From: an uncultured Clostridia bacterium
GTDB lineage: Bacteria > Bacillota > Clostridia > TANB77 > CAG-508
Direction: 5' to 3'
Assembly: GCA_948524275.1 (NCBI GenBank)
Contig: CAOSLI010000002.1
Coordinates: forward strand, 124,001 to 188,000
DNA length: 64,000 nucleotides
Shown: positions 26,474 through 35,137 of the stretch, piece by piece
Numbering within the stretch: the stretch's first letter is position 1
Layout of the letters: every line of letters begins with the position of its first letter
Notes under the pieces: model-generated
The model's database searches: none
What the model saw: only the letters and a program-made list of their open reading frames with translations
Told to the model about the DNA's origin: nothing
Program-made: the position numbers and the translations under genes

Positions 26474-27049
26474 TTATACATTAGCTGTTCCATCAAATGG
26501 GATAAATTTGCTAACAGCATTTTGTTGTAAATCTATCTTCGTTTCTGTTGGTACCCTAAATTCTTTATATGACATATTAATCTTATTATCTATTAATTGT
26601 TCAATCTCATCTTTTGATGCATGTTCTGCTAGAACTAATTCACTAACTAAAATAACTTTAGCATTATTAAGCATTTTCTTTTCACCAGTAGATAAACTTC
26701 CTTTTTCTTTTTGTTTGAAGCTTAAATTTCTAACTACATCTGCTACTTCATATATGTCTCCAGTTTTCATCTTCTCTAGGTTGTCTCTGTATCTTTTATT
26801 CCAGTTGTCTGACATATCTGTTTCGTCTTGTTCTAATAATTTAAGTACTTTGTTTGCTCCTTGACTATCTATGATGTTTCTTACTCCCATAGATTCTGCT
26901 TTAGCAGTAGGTACCATTACCATAACCTCTCCTGGCATTTTTATCACATAATATTGTTGTTTCTCTCCTAATATTTCTTTTTCTTCTATCGCGTTAATTG
27001 TACCCGCTCCATGCATTGGGTACACTATGTTATCACCTATATTAAACAT
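26474..27049 (-). CDS. CarD-family transcription regulator
   Basis: 191 residues with the Tudor-like RNA-polymerase-interaction domain (MFNIGDNIVYPMHGAGTINA, then QYYVIKMPGEVMVMVPT) and a C-terminal helical domain that contacts promoter DNA. Family members bind the polymerase beta subunit and affect open-complex stability, especially at ribosomal promoters. The start at 27049 follows AAAAGGAGG; an upstream ATG at 27103 would begin within a few bases of the transcript start. Single gene with promoter 27117-27145 and terminator 26415-26447. Confidence 0.9.
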   Translation of the reverse strand: MFNIGDNIVYPMHGAGTINAIEEKEILGEKQQYYVIKMPGEVMVMVPTAKAESMGVRNIIDSQGANKVLKLLEQDETDMSDNWNKRYRDNLEKMKTGDIYEVADVVRNLSFKQKEKGSLSTGEKKMLNNAKVILVSELVLAEHASKDEIEQLIDNKINMSYKEFRVPTETKIDLQQNAVSKFIPFDGTANV

Positions 27050-27116
27050 GTATGTAAATCCTCCTTTTAAGTCTGTAATATTAAGAGATACAAGTCTCCT
27101 CATTTACCACATTATT

Positions 27117-27145
27117 ATTATACCACATTTGGACAAATAAGTAAA
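27117..27145 (-). promoter_or_regulatory. Sigma-A promoter of carD
   Basis: Minus strand TTTACT (27145-27140), 17-base spacer, TATAAT (27122-27117), located immediately after the tatD stop codon. Confidence 0.65.
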
Positions 27146-27179
27146 CTGTTTTTGGAAAAATAAACGAATTTATTAATGC

Positions 27180-27962
27180 TTATTTTATTTCAAATATCCT
27201 TTCTGCATTCTCGTATGTTTCTTCTGCTATCTTATCTATTGGTAGCCCTTTAAACCCAGCAACTTTTTCTGCAATATGGCGCACATTTCTTGAATCATTT
27301 CTAGTTCCCCTTACTGGTTCTGGTGCTAGGTATGGGCTATCTGTTTCTATTAACATTTTATCTAGTGGTATCATATTAACAATCTCTTCTGCATTCTTGG
27401 AATTTTTAAATGTTACTGGTCCTGCAATTGAAATGTAAAAACCTAAATCTAGTGCATCTTTTATTAACTCTCTGTTAAATGGACAGCAATGTAATATTCC
27501 TTTTTTATTTACAGGATTTTCTCTTAAAATCTTTATTGTATCCACATATGCGTCTCTTGTGTGGATAACTATTGGCAAATTATATTTATTTGCTATTTTT
27601 ATTTGCATGGCAAACGCTTCTTTTTGCCATTCTTTATTTGTATCATAGTGATAGTCAAGTCCAATCTCTCCAACTGCAACTATTTTGCTATCATTTTCTT
27701 TTAATTCTCTTTCTAATATTTTATCTATTTCTTCGATATCTTCCTTCCATTTAGTACTTAAATCGTTTGGTGAGATTCCTAATGTACAATAAATGTAATC
27801 ATATTTCTTGGCTATTTTTAATGCGTTTTCTGAACCTTCTAAGCTATATCCACAGCTCATGAATTTAGTAATACCTGAATTATAAATTTCAGGTATTATT
27901 TCGTCTCTATCTATATTAAATTTATCGTCATCATAATGTGCATGTGAATCAAATAGTTCCAT
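27180..27962 (-). CDS. TatD-family metal-dependent deoxyribonuclease
   Basis: 260 residues with an amidohydrolase-type metal centre: FDSHAHYDD at the N-terminus (H-x-H), VGEIGLDYHYD, HTRDAY, and ETDSPYLAPEPVRGTRN near the end. Members trim single-stranded DNA 3'-5' in repair. It overlaps acpS by 14 bases and is probably the last gene of the operon starting with the WG-repeat gene at 30742. Confidence 0.93.
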   Translation of the reverse strand: MELFDSHAHYDDDKFNIDRDEIIPEIYNSGITKFMSCGYSLEGSENALKIAKKYDYIYCTLGISPNDLSTKWKEDIEEIDKILERELKENDSKIVAVGEIGLDYHYDTNKEWQKEAFAMQIKIANKYNLPIVIHTRDAYVDTIKILRENPVNKKGILHCCPFNRELIKDALDLGFYISIAGPVTFKNSKNAEEIVNMIPLDKMLIETDSPYLAPEPVRGTRNDSRNVRHIAEKVAGFKGLPIDKIAEETYENAERIFEIK

Positions 27963-28338
27963 CTAAGTTCTCCTTATCAAATGCTATAGCAGTAGCCATT
28001 GCCATTTCTTTTACATGTGATAAACTTATATCTATCTCAATATTCTCCAATTTGAAGTCAATAAGATTAACACAAGGTTTTCCGTTTTTATCATCAATTA
28101 TTTCAACATTTTTCCAATCAATATCATACTTGTTATTCAAAAATGTTGATATTGCTTTAAACACCGCTTCCTTACCTGCAAATCTAGCTGCATAACTTTG
28201 ATATTTTGTATTATTCTTACTTTCACAATATTTTATTTCATTTGAGGTAAATACCCTTTGGGCAAATTTTGTGTCTTGCATTGCTTCTTTTATTCTTGCA
28301 ACCTCTATTATATCAGTACCAACTTTGTAATTTGCCAT
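27949..28338 (-). CDS. acpS: Holo-[acyl-carrier-protein] synthase
   Basis: A 129-residue enzyme that transfers 4'-phosphopantetheine from CoA to acyl carrier protein. Metal and substrate residues lie in GTDIIEVARI (Asp) and RFAGKEAVFKAIS (Glu, Lys). The start at 28338 follows GGAAGGAAGCAG, so the 16 upstream in-frame codons are left out. The gene overlaps tatD by 14 bases, which implies translational coupling. Confidence 0.93.
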   Translation of the reverse strand: MANYKVGTDIIEVARIKEAMQDTKFAQRVFTSNEIKYCESKNNTKYQSYAARFAGKEAVFKAISTFLNNKYDIDWKNVEIIDDKNGKPCVNLIDFKLENIEIDISLSHVKEMAMATAIAFDKENLDGTI

Positions 28339-28404
28339 TTCTGCTTCCTTCCAACTTAATTGCCTTTCAATATTTTCATCTGCCAAATAATATTTAATAA
28401 TTGA

Positions 28405-29178
28405 TTAAACCATATTAATTAAATTTATTACTCCAATAATTATTCCTACTGCTAAGAGTAGCACTGCCAACCTCTTTGTATTTATATTTTCATTTAGTTT
28501 ATTATTCTTATATAATAAATCAAACTGATTTTCTACTGAAATATATAGATTTTCTATCTTTAGGTCGTCTTTTATCTTTTCACAAAATTTATCCTTGTCA
28601 GTTTCTTTAATCACATATATTTCCTGCGTAAATTTAACAAAATTATTTCTTACTTTATCAAAGAATTTCGAATTTTGCATTTCTTTATTTATCTTCATCA
28701 AGTAAATCATCTTATATAGTTCAAGTATATATGCAAATTGGTGTCCTTCTTTTTCGTCTTTAAATTCATAAAAATCTTCATTTCTAATGTTTACTTCTTG
28801 CATTTTCTGCCCTTGCATATACTTTGTAAGCAGCTTTAGAATCTTGTCATCATCAGTAATTGCAAAGCATACTCCTGTACTAAAGCATATTACTGTATCT
28901 CCCTTTTTATTTTGAAATACATTACATTTATATGTTGCACAGACAGCACTTTTTAAATCGTTAGATAATGATTTAAATTCTTTTATTGATTTTAATGTAG
29001 CAAGATTAAACGACCAAAATAAATAGTCTTTTACTAATGGTAAAAAGTAATTTGCAAGTTCTTTATCTTCTTTTTTGTCAAATATTCTAAGATTGAAACC
29101 ACTTTCTAATAATAATTCAAAATAACCCGCTAATCTTTTATTATCAATTAAATATGGGTGTATTTTCTTTTGTACCAT
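28405..29178 (-). CDS. Tail-anchored protein of unknown function
   Basis: About 257 residues: a soluble, Lys- and Phe-rich domain, a charged linker and one C-terminal hydrophobic helix (LAVLLLAVGIIIGVINLINMV), so it is probably anchored in the membrane with the bulk in the cytoplasm. No signal peptide or known motif was seen. The start at 29178 is preferred to 29190 because the AAAGGG site touches the upstream ATG, but this is uncertain. It is sandwiched between the WG-repeat gene and acpS, with short gaps, in the same orientation. Confidence 0.65.
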   Translation of the reverse strand: MVQKKIHPYLIDNKRLAGYFELLLESGFNLRIFDKKEDKELANYFLPLVKDYLFWSFNLATLKSIKEFKSLSNDLKSAVCATYKCNVFQNKKGDTVICFSTGVCFAITDDDKILKLLTKYMQGQKMQEVNIRNEDFYEFKDEKEGHQFAYILELYKMIYLMKINKEMQNSKFFDKVRNNFVKFTQEIYVIKETDKDKFCEKIKDDLKIENLYISVENQFDLLYKNNKLNENINTKRLAVLLLAVGIIIGVINLINMV

Positions 29179-29218
29179 TTTAAATTCCATCCCTTTCTTT
29201 TGTTAATGCTAAAACTTA

Positions 29219-30742
29219 TTATTCATTTGCATCTGTATAATAATTCGCATTTAGATCTGGTGCTAGATGCCATTTTCCAATGAAATCTATTATTATATTT
29301 TGGCTTAGATCATATACTGGTTGAATAATAACCTTTCCATTTGCATCTATAGCTCCCCATTTTCCGTTTATATTTACTGCTGCAAAACCATATATGTTCT
29401 GCTCTGTAGCATCGTCATATATATAATCAACAACCATCGTTCCATTTTTATCAACATACCCATATTTGTCATCTTTTTTACTTAAGTATAATGTATTTGT
29501 TGATAAAACATCTTTAACATTTTTTTCTTCTAGTCTATAATTATAATACTTATATTCTTCTCCAACCCTAACTTTTATGTATCCAAATTTAGAGTTTATT
29601 TCTGATACCATTCCAGTTGTCTTCACCTCAAAGTTTGTATCTATTAAATCCGTTTCTGCTAATGATTTGTCAGCTTCTATAAAGCCTTCTTCTTTTAGAT
29701 ATGTAATATGTTCATATGTAAAGTCAATATTAGTTTCTTTCTCTATATTGATTATTCCATATTTGTCATTCTTCTTAGCTATATAATTTCCATCAAACGC
29801 ATATGATAAGTCTTGATATTCAGTATTAAATATTGTATCTCCTGTAGATGATATAAGTCCATATTTTCCATTCGATTTAATGATTATATTGCTATTGTCA
29901 ATACTAATTGCTTCTTTAAATTTATCTTTTAACAAGATGTTACCATCTTGTGATAATAACTGCACTTCTTGTCCATCTTTTACCACATACATGTTGCTTC
30001 CTGTAACATTACTTATTTCATCATATTTGCATTCAAGAACTTGTTTTTTGTTGTAATTGATTAGTCCAAATTTATTACTATTATTTTTTACAATATATCC
30101 ATCTTCATATTTATTTGTTAGGGGTTTAATGTCAACATATTCATTTTCTATTATTATACTTCCGCTGTTGTCAACTAGTCCTTTTTTTCCATCTTTGATA
30201 GTTACAAAACTTCTTGTAACTTTTTCTAATGGTGTAATCTCAGTATACTCGCAAGGAAGTAACTCTTTTCCATTAAAATTAATTAGCCCATATAATCCAT
30301 TCTTTTGAACCTTCAAGACATAACTTGAATAAAACACCATTCCATTATAGTCTACATTTTGCATAGCTTCAACTTTATCATAGTTTGTAAAAAGCTTCTT
30401 AGATTTTTCATTCATTGCATATGAGCTATATGTACCATTTTCTAAATTAACATTTTCTTGATATATAAATACAGATTTAGTAGAATCAGGAATTGTAATC
30501 ATTTCATCATATGTAGGTTTAATTACATAATCACCTTTCCCATTTATTACTCCCCATTTTCCCTCTGTATACACAAGCATGTACCCATTTGATGCATTCT
30601 TGCTATCTACTGTTTGTGTTTTTGGTTTTTTTATGAATAAAACTACTACCATTATTATTACAGCTAATACTAGTACTGTAGCAATTACCTTTTTTATATT
30701 AAGTTTTGGCTCTCCACCATCATATCTTTTCCCTTTAGACAT
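29219..30742 (-). CDS. WG-repeat protein with an N-terminal membrane anchor
   Basis: 507 residues. A short cytoplasmic start, one membrane helix (about 21-43) and then eight or nine WG beta repeats, for example KWGVINGKGDYVIKPTYDEM, LYGLINFNGKELLPCEY, KYGLISSTGDTIFNTEYQDL, KYGYVDKNGTMVVDYIYDD and KWGAIDANGKVIIQPVYD. The repeats should form an extracellular beta structure, likely a binding surface. The family has no defined function. It leads the operon that continues with the tail-anchored protein, acpS and tatD. Confidence 0.85.
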   Translation of the reverse strand: MSKGKRYDGGEPKLNIKKVIATVLVLAVIIMVVVLFIKKPKTQTVDSKNASNGYMLVYTEGKWGVINGKGDYVIKPTYDEMITIPDSTKSVFIYQENVNLENGTYSSYAMNEKSKKLFTNYDKVEAMQNVDYNGMVFYSSYVLKVQKNGLYGLINFNGKELLPCEYTEITPLEKVTRSFVTIKDGKKGLVDNSGSIIIENEYVDIKPLTNKYEDGYIVKNNSNKFGLINYNKKQVLECKYDEISNVTGSNMYVVKDGQEVQLLSQDGNILLKDKFKEAISIDNSNIIIKSNGKYGLISSTGDTIFNTEYQDLSYAFDGNYIAKKNDKYGIINIEKETNIDFTYEHITYLKEEGFIEADKSLAETDLIDTNFEVKTTGMVSEINSKFGYIKVRVGEEYKYYNYRLEEKNVKDVLSTNTLYLSKKDDKYGYVDKNGTMVVDYIYDDATEQNIYGFAAVNINGKWGAIDANGKVIIQPVYDLSQNIIIDFIGKWHLAPDLNANYYTDANE

Positions 30743-30770
30743 AATCCTTTTATAGATATCATTTTAAAAT

Positions 30771-30838
30771 ACAAAAACTGATATGCTATAATCTCCCTTC
30801 TTTATAAAAGTATGATTATACTATATCAGTTTTTTTGT
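30771..30838. terminator. Long inverted repeat between the chaperone gene and the WG-repeat gene
   Basis: ACAAAAACTGATAT (30771-30784) matches ATATCAGTTTTTTTGT (30823-30838) with a loop of about 38 bases. It probably terminates the TAC operon on the minus strand; a -10-like TATAAT in the loop may belong to the WG gene's promoter. Confidence 0.5.
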
Positions 30839-30913
30839 AATTTTACAATAGTTTTCTCAGATTTTGTAACAATTTGTATCACTAATTCAAAAATGGAGTC
30901 CTTAGTTAATTTA

Positions 30914-31363
30914 TTAGTCTTCCTTCACTTCTTTTGCCTCTTTAAAAAATTTCACAAAATTCATCATCGGTGTACTTATTTGTGGCATACCACTTAACCC
31001 AGTTGTTGTATAAACATATGCTCTAATTAGATGTGACAAAGTTGTTGCTCCATTGATTTTTAGCATTTCTTCAAATTTATGTTTATCATAATCTTTAGCT
31101 TTTGTTCCAATAAACAATCCTATCATCGAAATATGTATATTAGCACATTCTTCGTCTTTTAATGTTATTTTTAAATCATTTGTAAGTTCAATTTGACCAA
31201 CATACTGTTCTTTCTCTTCTCTTATATTATTTATTCTAAATCCTAATTGTCCAATTACATTTAGATTTTCTTTACTTTCAATTTTTTTTACTGTATTCAT
31301 ATAAAATTCTTTAACAAAACTATCATGCAACTGAAATTGGGCTTGTACATCTTTCTGCTCCAT
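30914..31363 (-). CDS. SecB-like chaperone of a toxin-antitoxin-chaperone (TAC) module
   Basis: 149 residues of SecB-like character: N-terminal beta strands (AQFQLHDSFVKEFYMN, then LGFRINNIREEKEQYVGQIELTN), and the typical C-terminal part LKINGATTLSHLIRAYVYTTTG followed by a P-x-MNFVKFF strand, which matches the SecB 'R-Y-V ... P-x-I-N-F' end. The start at 31363 follows AAGGAGGAAATT, inside the end of the antitoxin gene (41-base overlap). In Mycobacterium tuberculosis a SecB-like protein folds and protects its HigA antitoxin; the same gene order suggests that role here. Canonical SecB is absent from most Firmicutes. Confident about the family type, less about activity. Confidence 0.75.
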   Translation of the reverse strand: MEQKDVQAQFQLHDSFVKEFYMNTVKKIESKENLNVIGQLGFRINNIREEKEQYVGQIELTNDLKITLKDEECANIHISMIGLFIGTKAKDYDKHKFEEMLKINGATTLSHLIRAYVYTTTGLSGMPQISTPMMNFVKFFKEAKEVKED

Positions 31364-31793
31364 AATTTCCTCCTTGTAATTTATAGTTATAATCACTCAT
31401 ATATATTATATTGTTTTCTTTTTTATTATATTTCTCACTTTTTATTGTAACCTCATATGTTGTTTTATATATTTGATTCATATTTTCGATTATATCTTCA
31501 AGAACATTTATAAACAGCTCTACTGAATTTGTTAATTTCCTTGAAATCCTGTGCAATTGTTTAAAAGTAGGGTTGTAATTTCCACTTTCAAGTTTTGATA
31601 TCATTACTTGGTCACATTCAAGTAATTTAGCTAATTGTTTCTGTGTTAGATTATTTTCTTTTCTATATTTTTTTAGGCAATTAGAAATTTGTAGCAAAAT
31701 TTCCTCATATTCGATAATCTCATCTACTTTTGCAGTATCACCTTCAATTTTTACATTAGTAAAATCCATCAATTCCTCATAGTTAATTTTCAT
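31323..31793 (-). CDS. HigA-like antitoxin with C-terminal extension (TAC module)
   Basis: 156 residues. The first 35 are acidic. An XRE helix-turn-helix follows (CLKKYRKENNLTQKQLAKLL, then VMISKLESGNYNPTFKQLHRI). After the HTH and a helical stretch comes an extension of about 45 residues with several aromatics (IIYMSDYNYKLQGGNYG). In TAC systems such a C-terminal tail is the chaperone-addiction segment recognised by SecB. The start at 31793 follows AAAGGAAAAAAG. It lies 39 bases after the toxin and overlaps the chaperone gene. Confidence 0.78.
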   Translation of the reverse strand: MKINYEELMDFTNVKIEGDTAKVDEIIEYEEILLQISNCLKKYRKENNLTQKQLAKLLECDQVMISKLESGNYNPTFKQLHRISRKLTNSVELFINVLEDIIENMNQIYKTTYEVTIKSEKYNKKENNIIYMSDYNYKLQGGNYGAERCTSPISVA

Positions 31794-31832
31794 CTTTTTT
31801 CCTTTCTTGATTTGATAATATTTAAATTCAGT

Positions 31833-32255
31833 TTAATCTCCTATAACTCTTTCAAAAATATCAATTGCTCTATCTATGTTTTTATTATACGAGTTTTTTC
31901 CTGATTTTTTATCTCCATCTTCGTTAAATGCACATAATAAAATAGGTACATCATCATTATTATCCGTACATACTATAAATATGCATCTTAAGTTTGAATT
32001 ATTTCTATATTCATATCTTCTCAGTAAATTGCCTTTTAGTCTTTTCTTTTGCTGTTTAGTAAGATGTCTTAGTTTTTCAAATTTATTATAATCTTCAAAT
32101 TCTTTTCGAATAAAATCTTTATAAAAAGCTTCTATAAAACCCTCTATATCTGTATTTACCAACTTTTGCAAGTCTTTTCTTATTTCTTTTGTACTCAAAA
32201 TTCTATTCCTTTGTAATTCTTTTAATAATTTGTCTATTGAAGCCTCTATATCCAT
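31833..32255 (-). CDS. HigB/RelE-like toxin (TAC module)
   Basis: 140 residues. The C-terminal half looks like the RelE/HigB fold: YRNNSNLRCIFIVCTDNNDD, then VPILLCAFNEDGDK and an ending with regularly spaced Ala/Ile (NIDRAIDIFERVIGD). The N-terminal half is helical and basic. These toxins cut mRNA on the ribosome; catalytic residues cannot be assigned with certainty here. It is the first gene of the operon, as in higB-higA-secB, with promoter and operator at 32276-32327. Confidence 0.7.
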   Translation of the reverse strand: MDIEASIDKLLKELQRNRILSTKEIRKDLQKLVNTDIEGFIEAFYKDFIRKEFEDYNKFEKLRHLTKQQKKRLKGNLLRRYEYRNNSNLRCIFIVCTDNNDDVPILLCAFNEDGDKKSGKNSYNKNIDRAIDIFERVIGD

Positions 32256-32275
32256 TATTCCATCTGTTCACCGCC

Positions 32276-32327
32276 TTATAATATAACTTATAGATTATAT
32301 TATAAACTATTTTACAATATTTTGCAA
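32276..32327 (-). promoter_or_regulatory. Promoter and operator of the TAC operon
   Basis: Minus strand TTGCAA (32327-32322), 17-base spacer, TATAAT (32304-32299). A perfect inverted repeat of 11-base arms, TTATAATATAA at 32276-32286 and TTATATTATAA at 32295-32305, covers the -10 box, as expected for HigA-type autorepression. Confidence 0.7.
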
Positions 32328-32377
32328 TAGCTTTTGCAAATTTTCTTGTAATATTGGTTACAAATTAATGGTCTAGA

Positions 32378-32491
32378 CTTAATAAATTGATGCATTTGTC
32401 CCTTGCTTTAGCCACTCTCTAAAGCACACAAAAATCTTACGATTTTTGGTGCATTTTTTAATAGAGGACTGCATTTTAGTAATTTATTAAG
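32378..32491. other. Structured intergenic element of about 114 bases, nature unknown
   Basis: Outer arms ACTTAATAAATT (32378-32389) and AATTTATTAAGT (32480-32491) are perfect inverses. Inside are two perfect hairpins, GCTTTAG/CTAAAGC (about 32405-32425) and AAAATC/GATTTT (about 32431-32446), plus three TGCATTT repeats. It may be a small non-autonomous mobile element or a structured RNA. No target duplication was found. Confidence 0.5.
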
Positions 32492-32498
32492 TGTAAAA

Positions 32499-32579
32499 GT
32501 CAACCAAAAAGGACCGTCCCCAATGGTTGATTCAAGGGGTGTCCCTTGGTCGACCAAAAGGCCCGTCCCCTTGGTTGAA
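32499..32579. repeat. Palindromic intergenic repeat (GACCGTCCC/TTGGTTGA family)
   Basis: TCAACCAAAAAGGACC, GTCCCCAATGGTTGA, then GTCCCTTGGTCGACC, AAAAGGCCCGTCCCC and TTGGTTGAA; two units directly downstream of the spoIIE stop codon. Confidence 0.75.
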
Positions 32580-32584
32580 AATAA

Positions 32585-33169
32585 TTACTTCTTAAGTACC
32601 TTTATAACTATTACGCTCATGTCATCTTTTGCTTTTCCAACATTGTTATCTATGGCTTCTCTTAATATTATATCTGCAATCTTTTCGGCACTATCTGTTT
32701 GTATATCTTCAAGCAAGTATTTTAGCCATAAATCTCTATTTGCATATTCTATGTTAGAATCAAGTATACCATCACTGCACATAACAATTATGTCTCCATC
32801 TTCCAAATCTTTGTCATATGCATCAATACTGATGTTACTCATTATTCCTGTTGGTAATGATGTTGATTTAATTATACTTACATTTCTATTTTTCTTAATG
32901 TATGTAGGGCATGCTCCATTTTTAAGAAATTCCGTTTTACCAGCATATAAATCTAAAATGCTTATATCTAATGTCGCATAATTGTCACTATTATTACTAT
33001 TTAATATTGCTGAATTAATCAAGTTTATTGATGTTTCTTTTTCAAATCCTGAACTTAAAAGTCTTTCTAACATGCTTATTGCTATCTTACTGTTCTTTCT
33101 AGCTTCTTCACCCGAACCCATTCCATCACTTATTGCAAATAAATATTTTCCATCTCCGAAGCCTAACAC
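32585..33169 (-). CDS. spoIIE: SpoIIE phosphatase domain, C-terminal part (separated by frameshift)
   Basis: 194 codons beginning LGFGDGKYLFAISDGMGSGEEA and ending with DDMSVIVIKVLKK: the PP2C-type serine phosphatase that dephosphorylates SpoIIAA to release sigma-F in the forespore. It carries the DGMG aspartate and the late CSDGILD and DDMS metal residues. The upstream PP2C motif SGD is in the other frame (gene part at 33126-35030), so a one-base insertion near 33168-33175 splits the enzyme. Removing one base restores the spacing between SGD and KY to exactly that of the Bacillus protein. An AGGAG lies about ten bases before a GTG at 33169, so separate translation is imaginable but would lack SGD. 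Confidence 0.85.
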   Translation of the reverse strand: MLGFGDGKYLFAISDGMGSGEEARKNSKIAISMLERLLSSGFEKETSINLINSAILNSNNSDNYATLDISILDLYAGKTEFLKNGACPTYIKKNRNVSIIKSTSLPTGIMSNISIDAYDKDLEDGDIIVMCSDGILDSNIEYANRDLWLKYLLEDIQTDSAEKIADIILREAIDNNVGKAKDDMSVIVIKVLKK

Positions 33170-35030
33170 TACTCATCATATCTCCTGAAACAACAGAGTC
33201 TTCTTTTTTTGCTTTAGCAATACCTGTTTGCAAAATGTATTTGTCGTCTGAAAGATACGTATATGAACATACATCTTTTTCTAGTCTCATACCACAGTTT
33301 TGGTCTTGAATTGTAAATTTTTCTCCTAATACTTTCGAAACTCCTTTAGATATTTGCTTTATTGGGCAAAGCGTTCCACCTCTATCATTACATATATCAG
33401 TATATGCATTAACAATGTACCTACCAGATGGTTCCTTTTTAATATTTACCTCTCTTACTCCAATATTTTTTTCTTTTAAATAACATTTTATCTTTTCTTT
33501 TTCGTCCATAAATTCATCATCAGATATATCCTCTATTATTCCCTCTGTAATATTATCTATAGCTGATTTTACAGTTTTAAGCTGATCAGACATATTTTGG
33601 GATTTTTCTTCCATCTTTTTTTGCCAAACCATATCGGCTTTGCATATTCTATAACTTGAGTTTATTGCGCGCAATGCTTCTCTTATCTCATTTTCCTCAT
33701 TTTGTTTAATTTCTGTACTGTTTGAGTTCATCAGATATATATTATGCGCTGTAAATACACTAATCAATGCATTTTGAGTAAACACACCATTTTCTAAAAG
33801 GTTATCAAATATGTCTGATAAAATTCCATCTTCGTTGTTATATAAATCATCATATAAGAGGTTATCTTCCATTCCATCTAATGCTTTTAAAAGCTCAACT
33901 TCAAATGCTAACTCATTTTTTTCATATAGCTCATCTTGTTTATAAGTATTTGCCATATCTGCTATTGTTTTTGATATACTATTTAATTTTAATAGTGCTT
34001 CTTCATTGCTTTCAAGTGTTTTGCCCGCTTCTGGCAATAGTTTCACTTGTGGCACTATATCTTCTATATTAATTTTAGGCATCTTAGGAATTGCTAAAAG
34101 TCCCAAAGATGCAATAACTATTTCTTGAAACATTATAATATTAGAAACACCACCATTTGCACTATATGCAATTAGAATATTCCCTAGTACAAATCCAATT
34201 ATTACTCCAAATTTTCCAAATCTATTTAGAAGTCCTGCTATCATTCCAGAAATTGCATATGATGCTATAAGCGCCGTATTTCCATCTCCTATTATTCCTA
34301 ACACTACTCCTATCGTAATTCCACTTATTCCACCCATTATAATGCCATTTCTCCAACCTAGAAATAACACTATAAATATGCATATTATATTCCTTAGTGA
34401 GAATGAAAAAATGTGTACGTTTGTAAGTGCTATTGTGGCTATTGCAAACAGTAAACTAGCGCCAACAACTTCTTCTATTGAAAAAACTGTCTTTTTGCCA
34501 TATTTGCTAATTACATCTAGTGAATTTACAAATATCTTATAAAATATGTAGCTTGTAACTCCTATAGTTATTGCTAACAGTAAGTCATATATATAAAATC
34601 CTGAAAATATCATCTTCACAATTTGTACTAAAAGTACTGACACAAAGAGATATCCACCTAGTTTAATCTTTTCATTTTCTTCTTCATATTTAACTGGCTT
34701 TTTGATAAGTACCATTATAAGTAAAACTACTGACGTAGCTAAATATACAGCTAGGTCTCCAACTCCAAATCTTATAGCTGTAGCTATAAAGCTCGACAAA
34801 TAAACCATGGCTATTGGCAAACCACAAGATATGCTTGCTGCTACTAATGCTAGTCCAAAAGGAGCAATAGTATTTCCCTCTCCAGTTCCAAAACCAACCA
34901 TGGATATCATAAATGTTAATATGTATATTATTATATTAGGCACAGAAAAGATTCCTGATAAGACTTCTCTAACATTTACTTTACTTTCCTGCTTGTCCTC
35001 TTCAAAATTACCTGATATATTTTGTAACAT
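33126..35030 (-). CDS. spoIIE: SpoIIE membrane and regulatory part (separated by frameshift)
   Basis: About 634 codons: ten or so membrane helices in the first 330 residues (for example ILTFMISMVGFGTGEG and GITIGVVLGIIGDGNTA), a helical linker, and the start of the phosphatase domain up to SVVSGD, after which the frame runs into an unrelated tail (SSVRLRRWKIFICNK). The membrane part normally places SpoIIE at the asymmetric division septum through FtsZ. Start at 35030 after AGGTGG; a GTG at 35039 is less likely. Together with 32585-33169 it makes a full-length SpoIIE of about 820 residues. If the frameshift is real, sporulation should be blocked. Confidence 0.88.
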   Translation of the reverse strand: MLQNISGNFEEDKQESKVNVREVLSGIFSVPNIIIYILTFMISMVGFGTGEGNTIAPFGLALVAASISCGLPIAMVYLSSFIATAIRFGVGDLAVYLATSVVLLIMVLIKKPVKYEEENEKIKLGGYLFVSVLLVQIVKMIFSGFYIYDLLLAITIGVTSYIFYKIFVNSLDVISKYGKKTVFSIEEVVGASLLFAIATIALTNVHIFSFSLRNIICIFIVLFLGWRNGIIMGGISGITIGVVLGIIGDGNTALIASYAISGMIAGLLNRFGKFGVIIGFVLGNILIAYSANGGVSNIIMFQEIVIASLGLLAIPKMPKINIEDIVPQVKLLPEAGKTLESNEEALLKLNSISKTIADMANTYKQDELYEKNELAFEVELLKALDGMEDNLLYDDLYNNEDGILSDIFDNLLENGVFTQNALISVFTAHNIYLMNSNSTEIKQNEENEIREALRAINSSYRICKADMVWQKKMEEKSQNMSDQLKTVKSAIDNITEGIIEDISDDEFMDEKEKIKCYLKEKNIGVREVNIKKEPSGRYIVNAYTDICNDRGGTLCPIKQISKGVSKVLGEKFTIQDQNCGMRLEKDVCSYTYLSDDKYILQTGIAKAKKEDSVVSGDMMSSVRLRRWKIFICNK

Positions 35031-35104
35031 CCTTACCACCTCTAACTTTTTTAATTTATCATTTGTCTCAATCTAATATTATTATCATGAAATATATTGA
35101 TTGC

Positions 35105-35137
35105 ATTGTAATACTAATTTTACAAAAAATTTGTCAA
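35105..35137 (-). promoter_or_regulatory. spoIIE: Possible Spo0A-dependent promoter of spoIIE
   Basis: Minus strand TTGACA (35137-35132), a 21-base spacer, TACAAT (35110-35105). The unusually long spacing is the known form of Spo0A-activated sigma-A promoters such as Bacillus spoIIE and spoIIG. TTTGACAAA at the -35 resembles an 0A box. TATGTCGAA (plus, 35237-35245) and an inverted TATGTCGAC (minus, 35266-35258) lie in a 13-base inverted repeat at 35231-35272 and also resemble 0A boxes. Confidence 0.4.
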
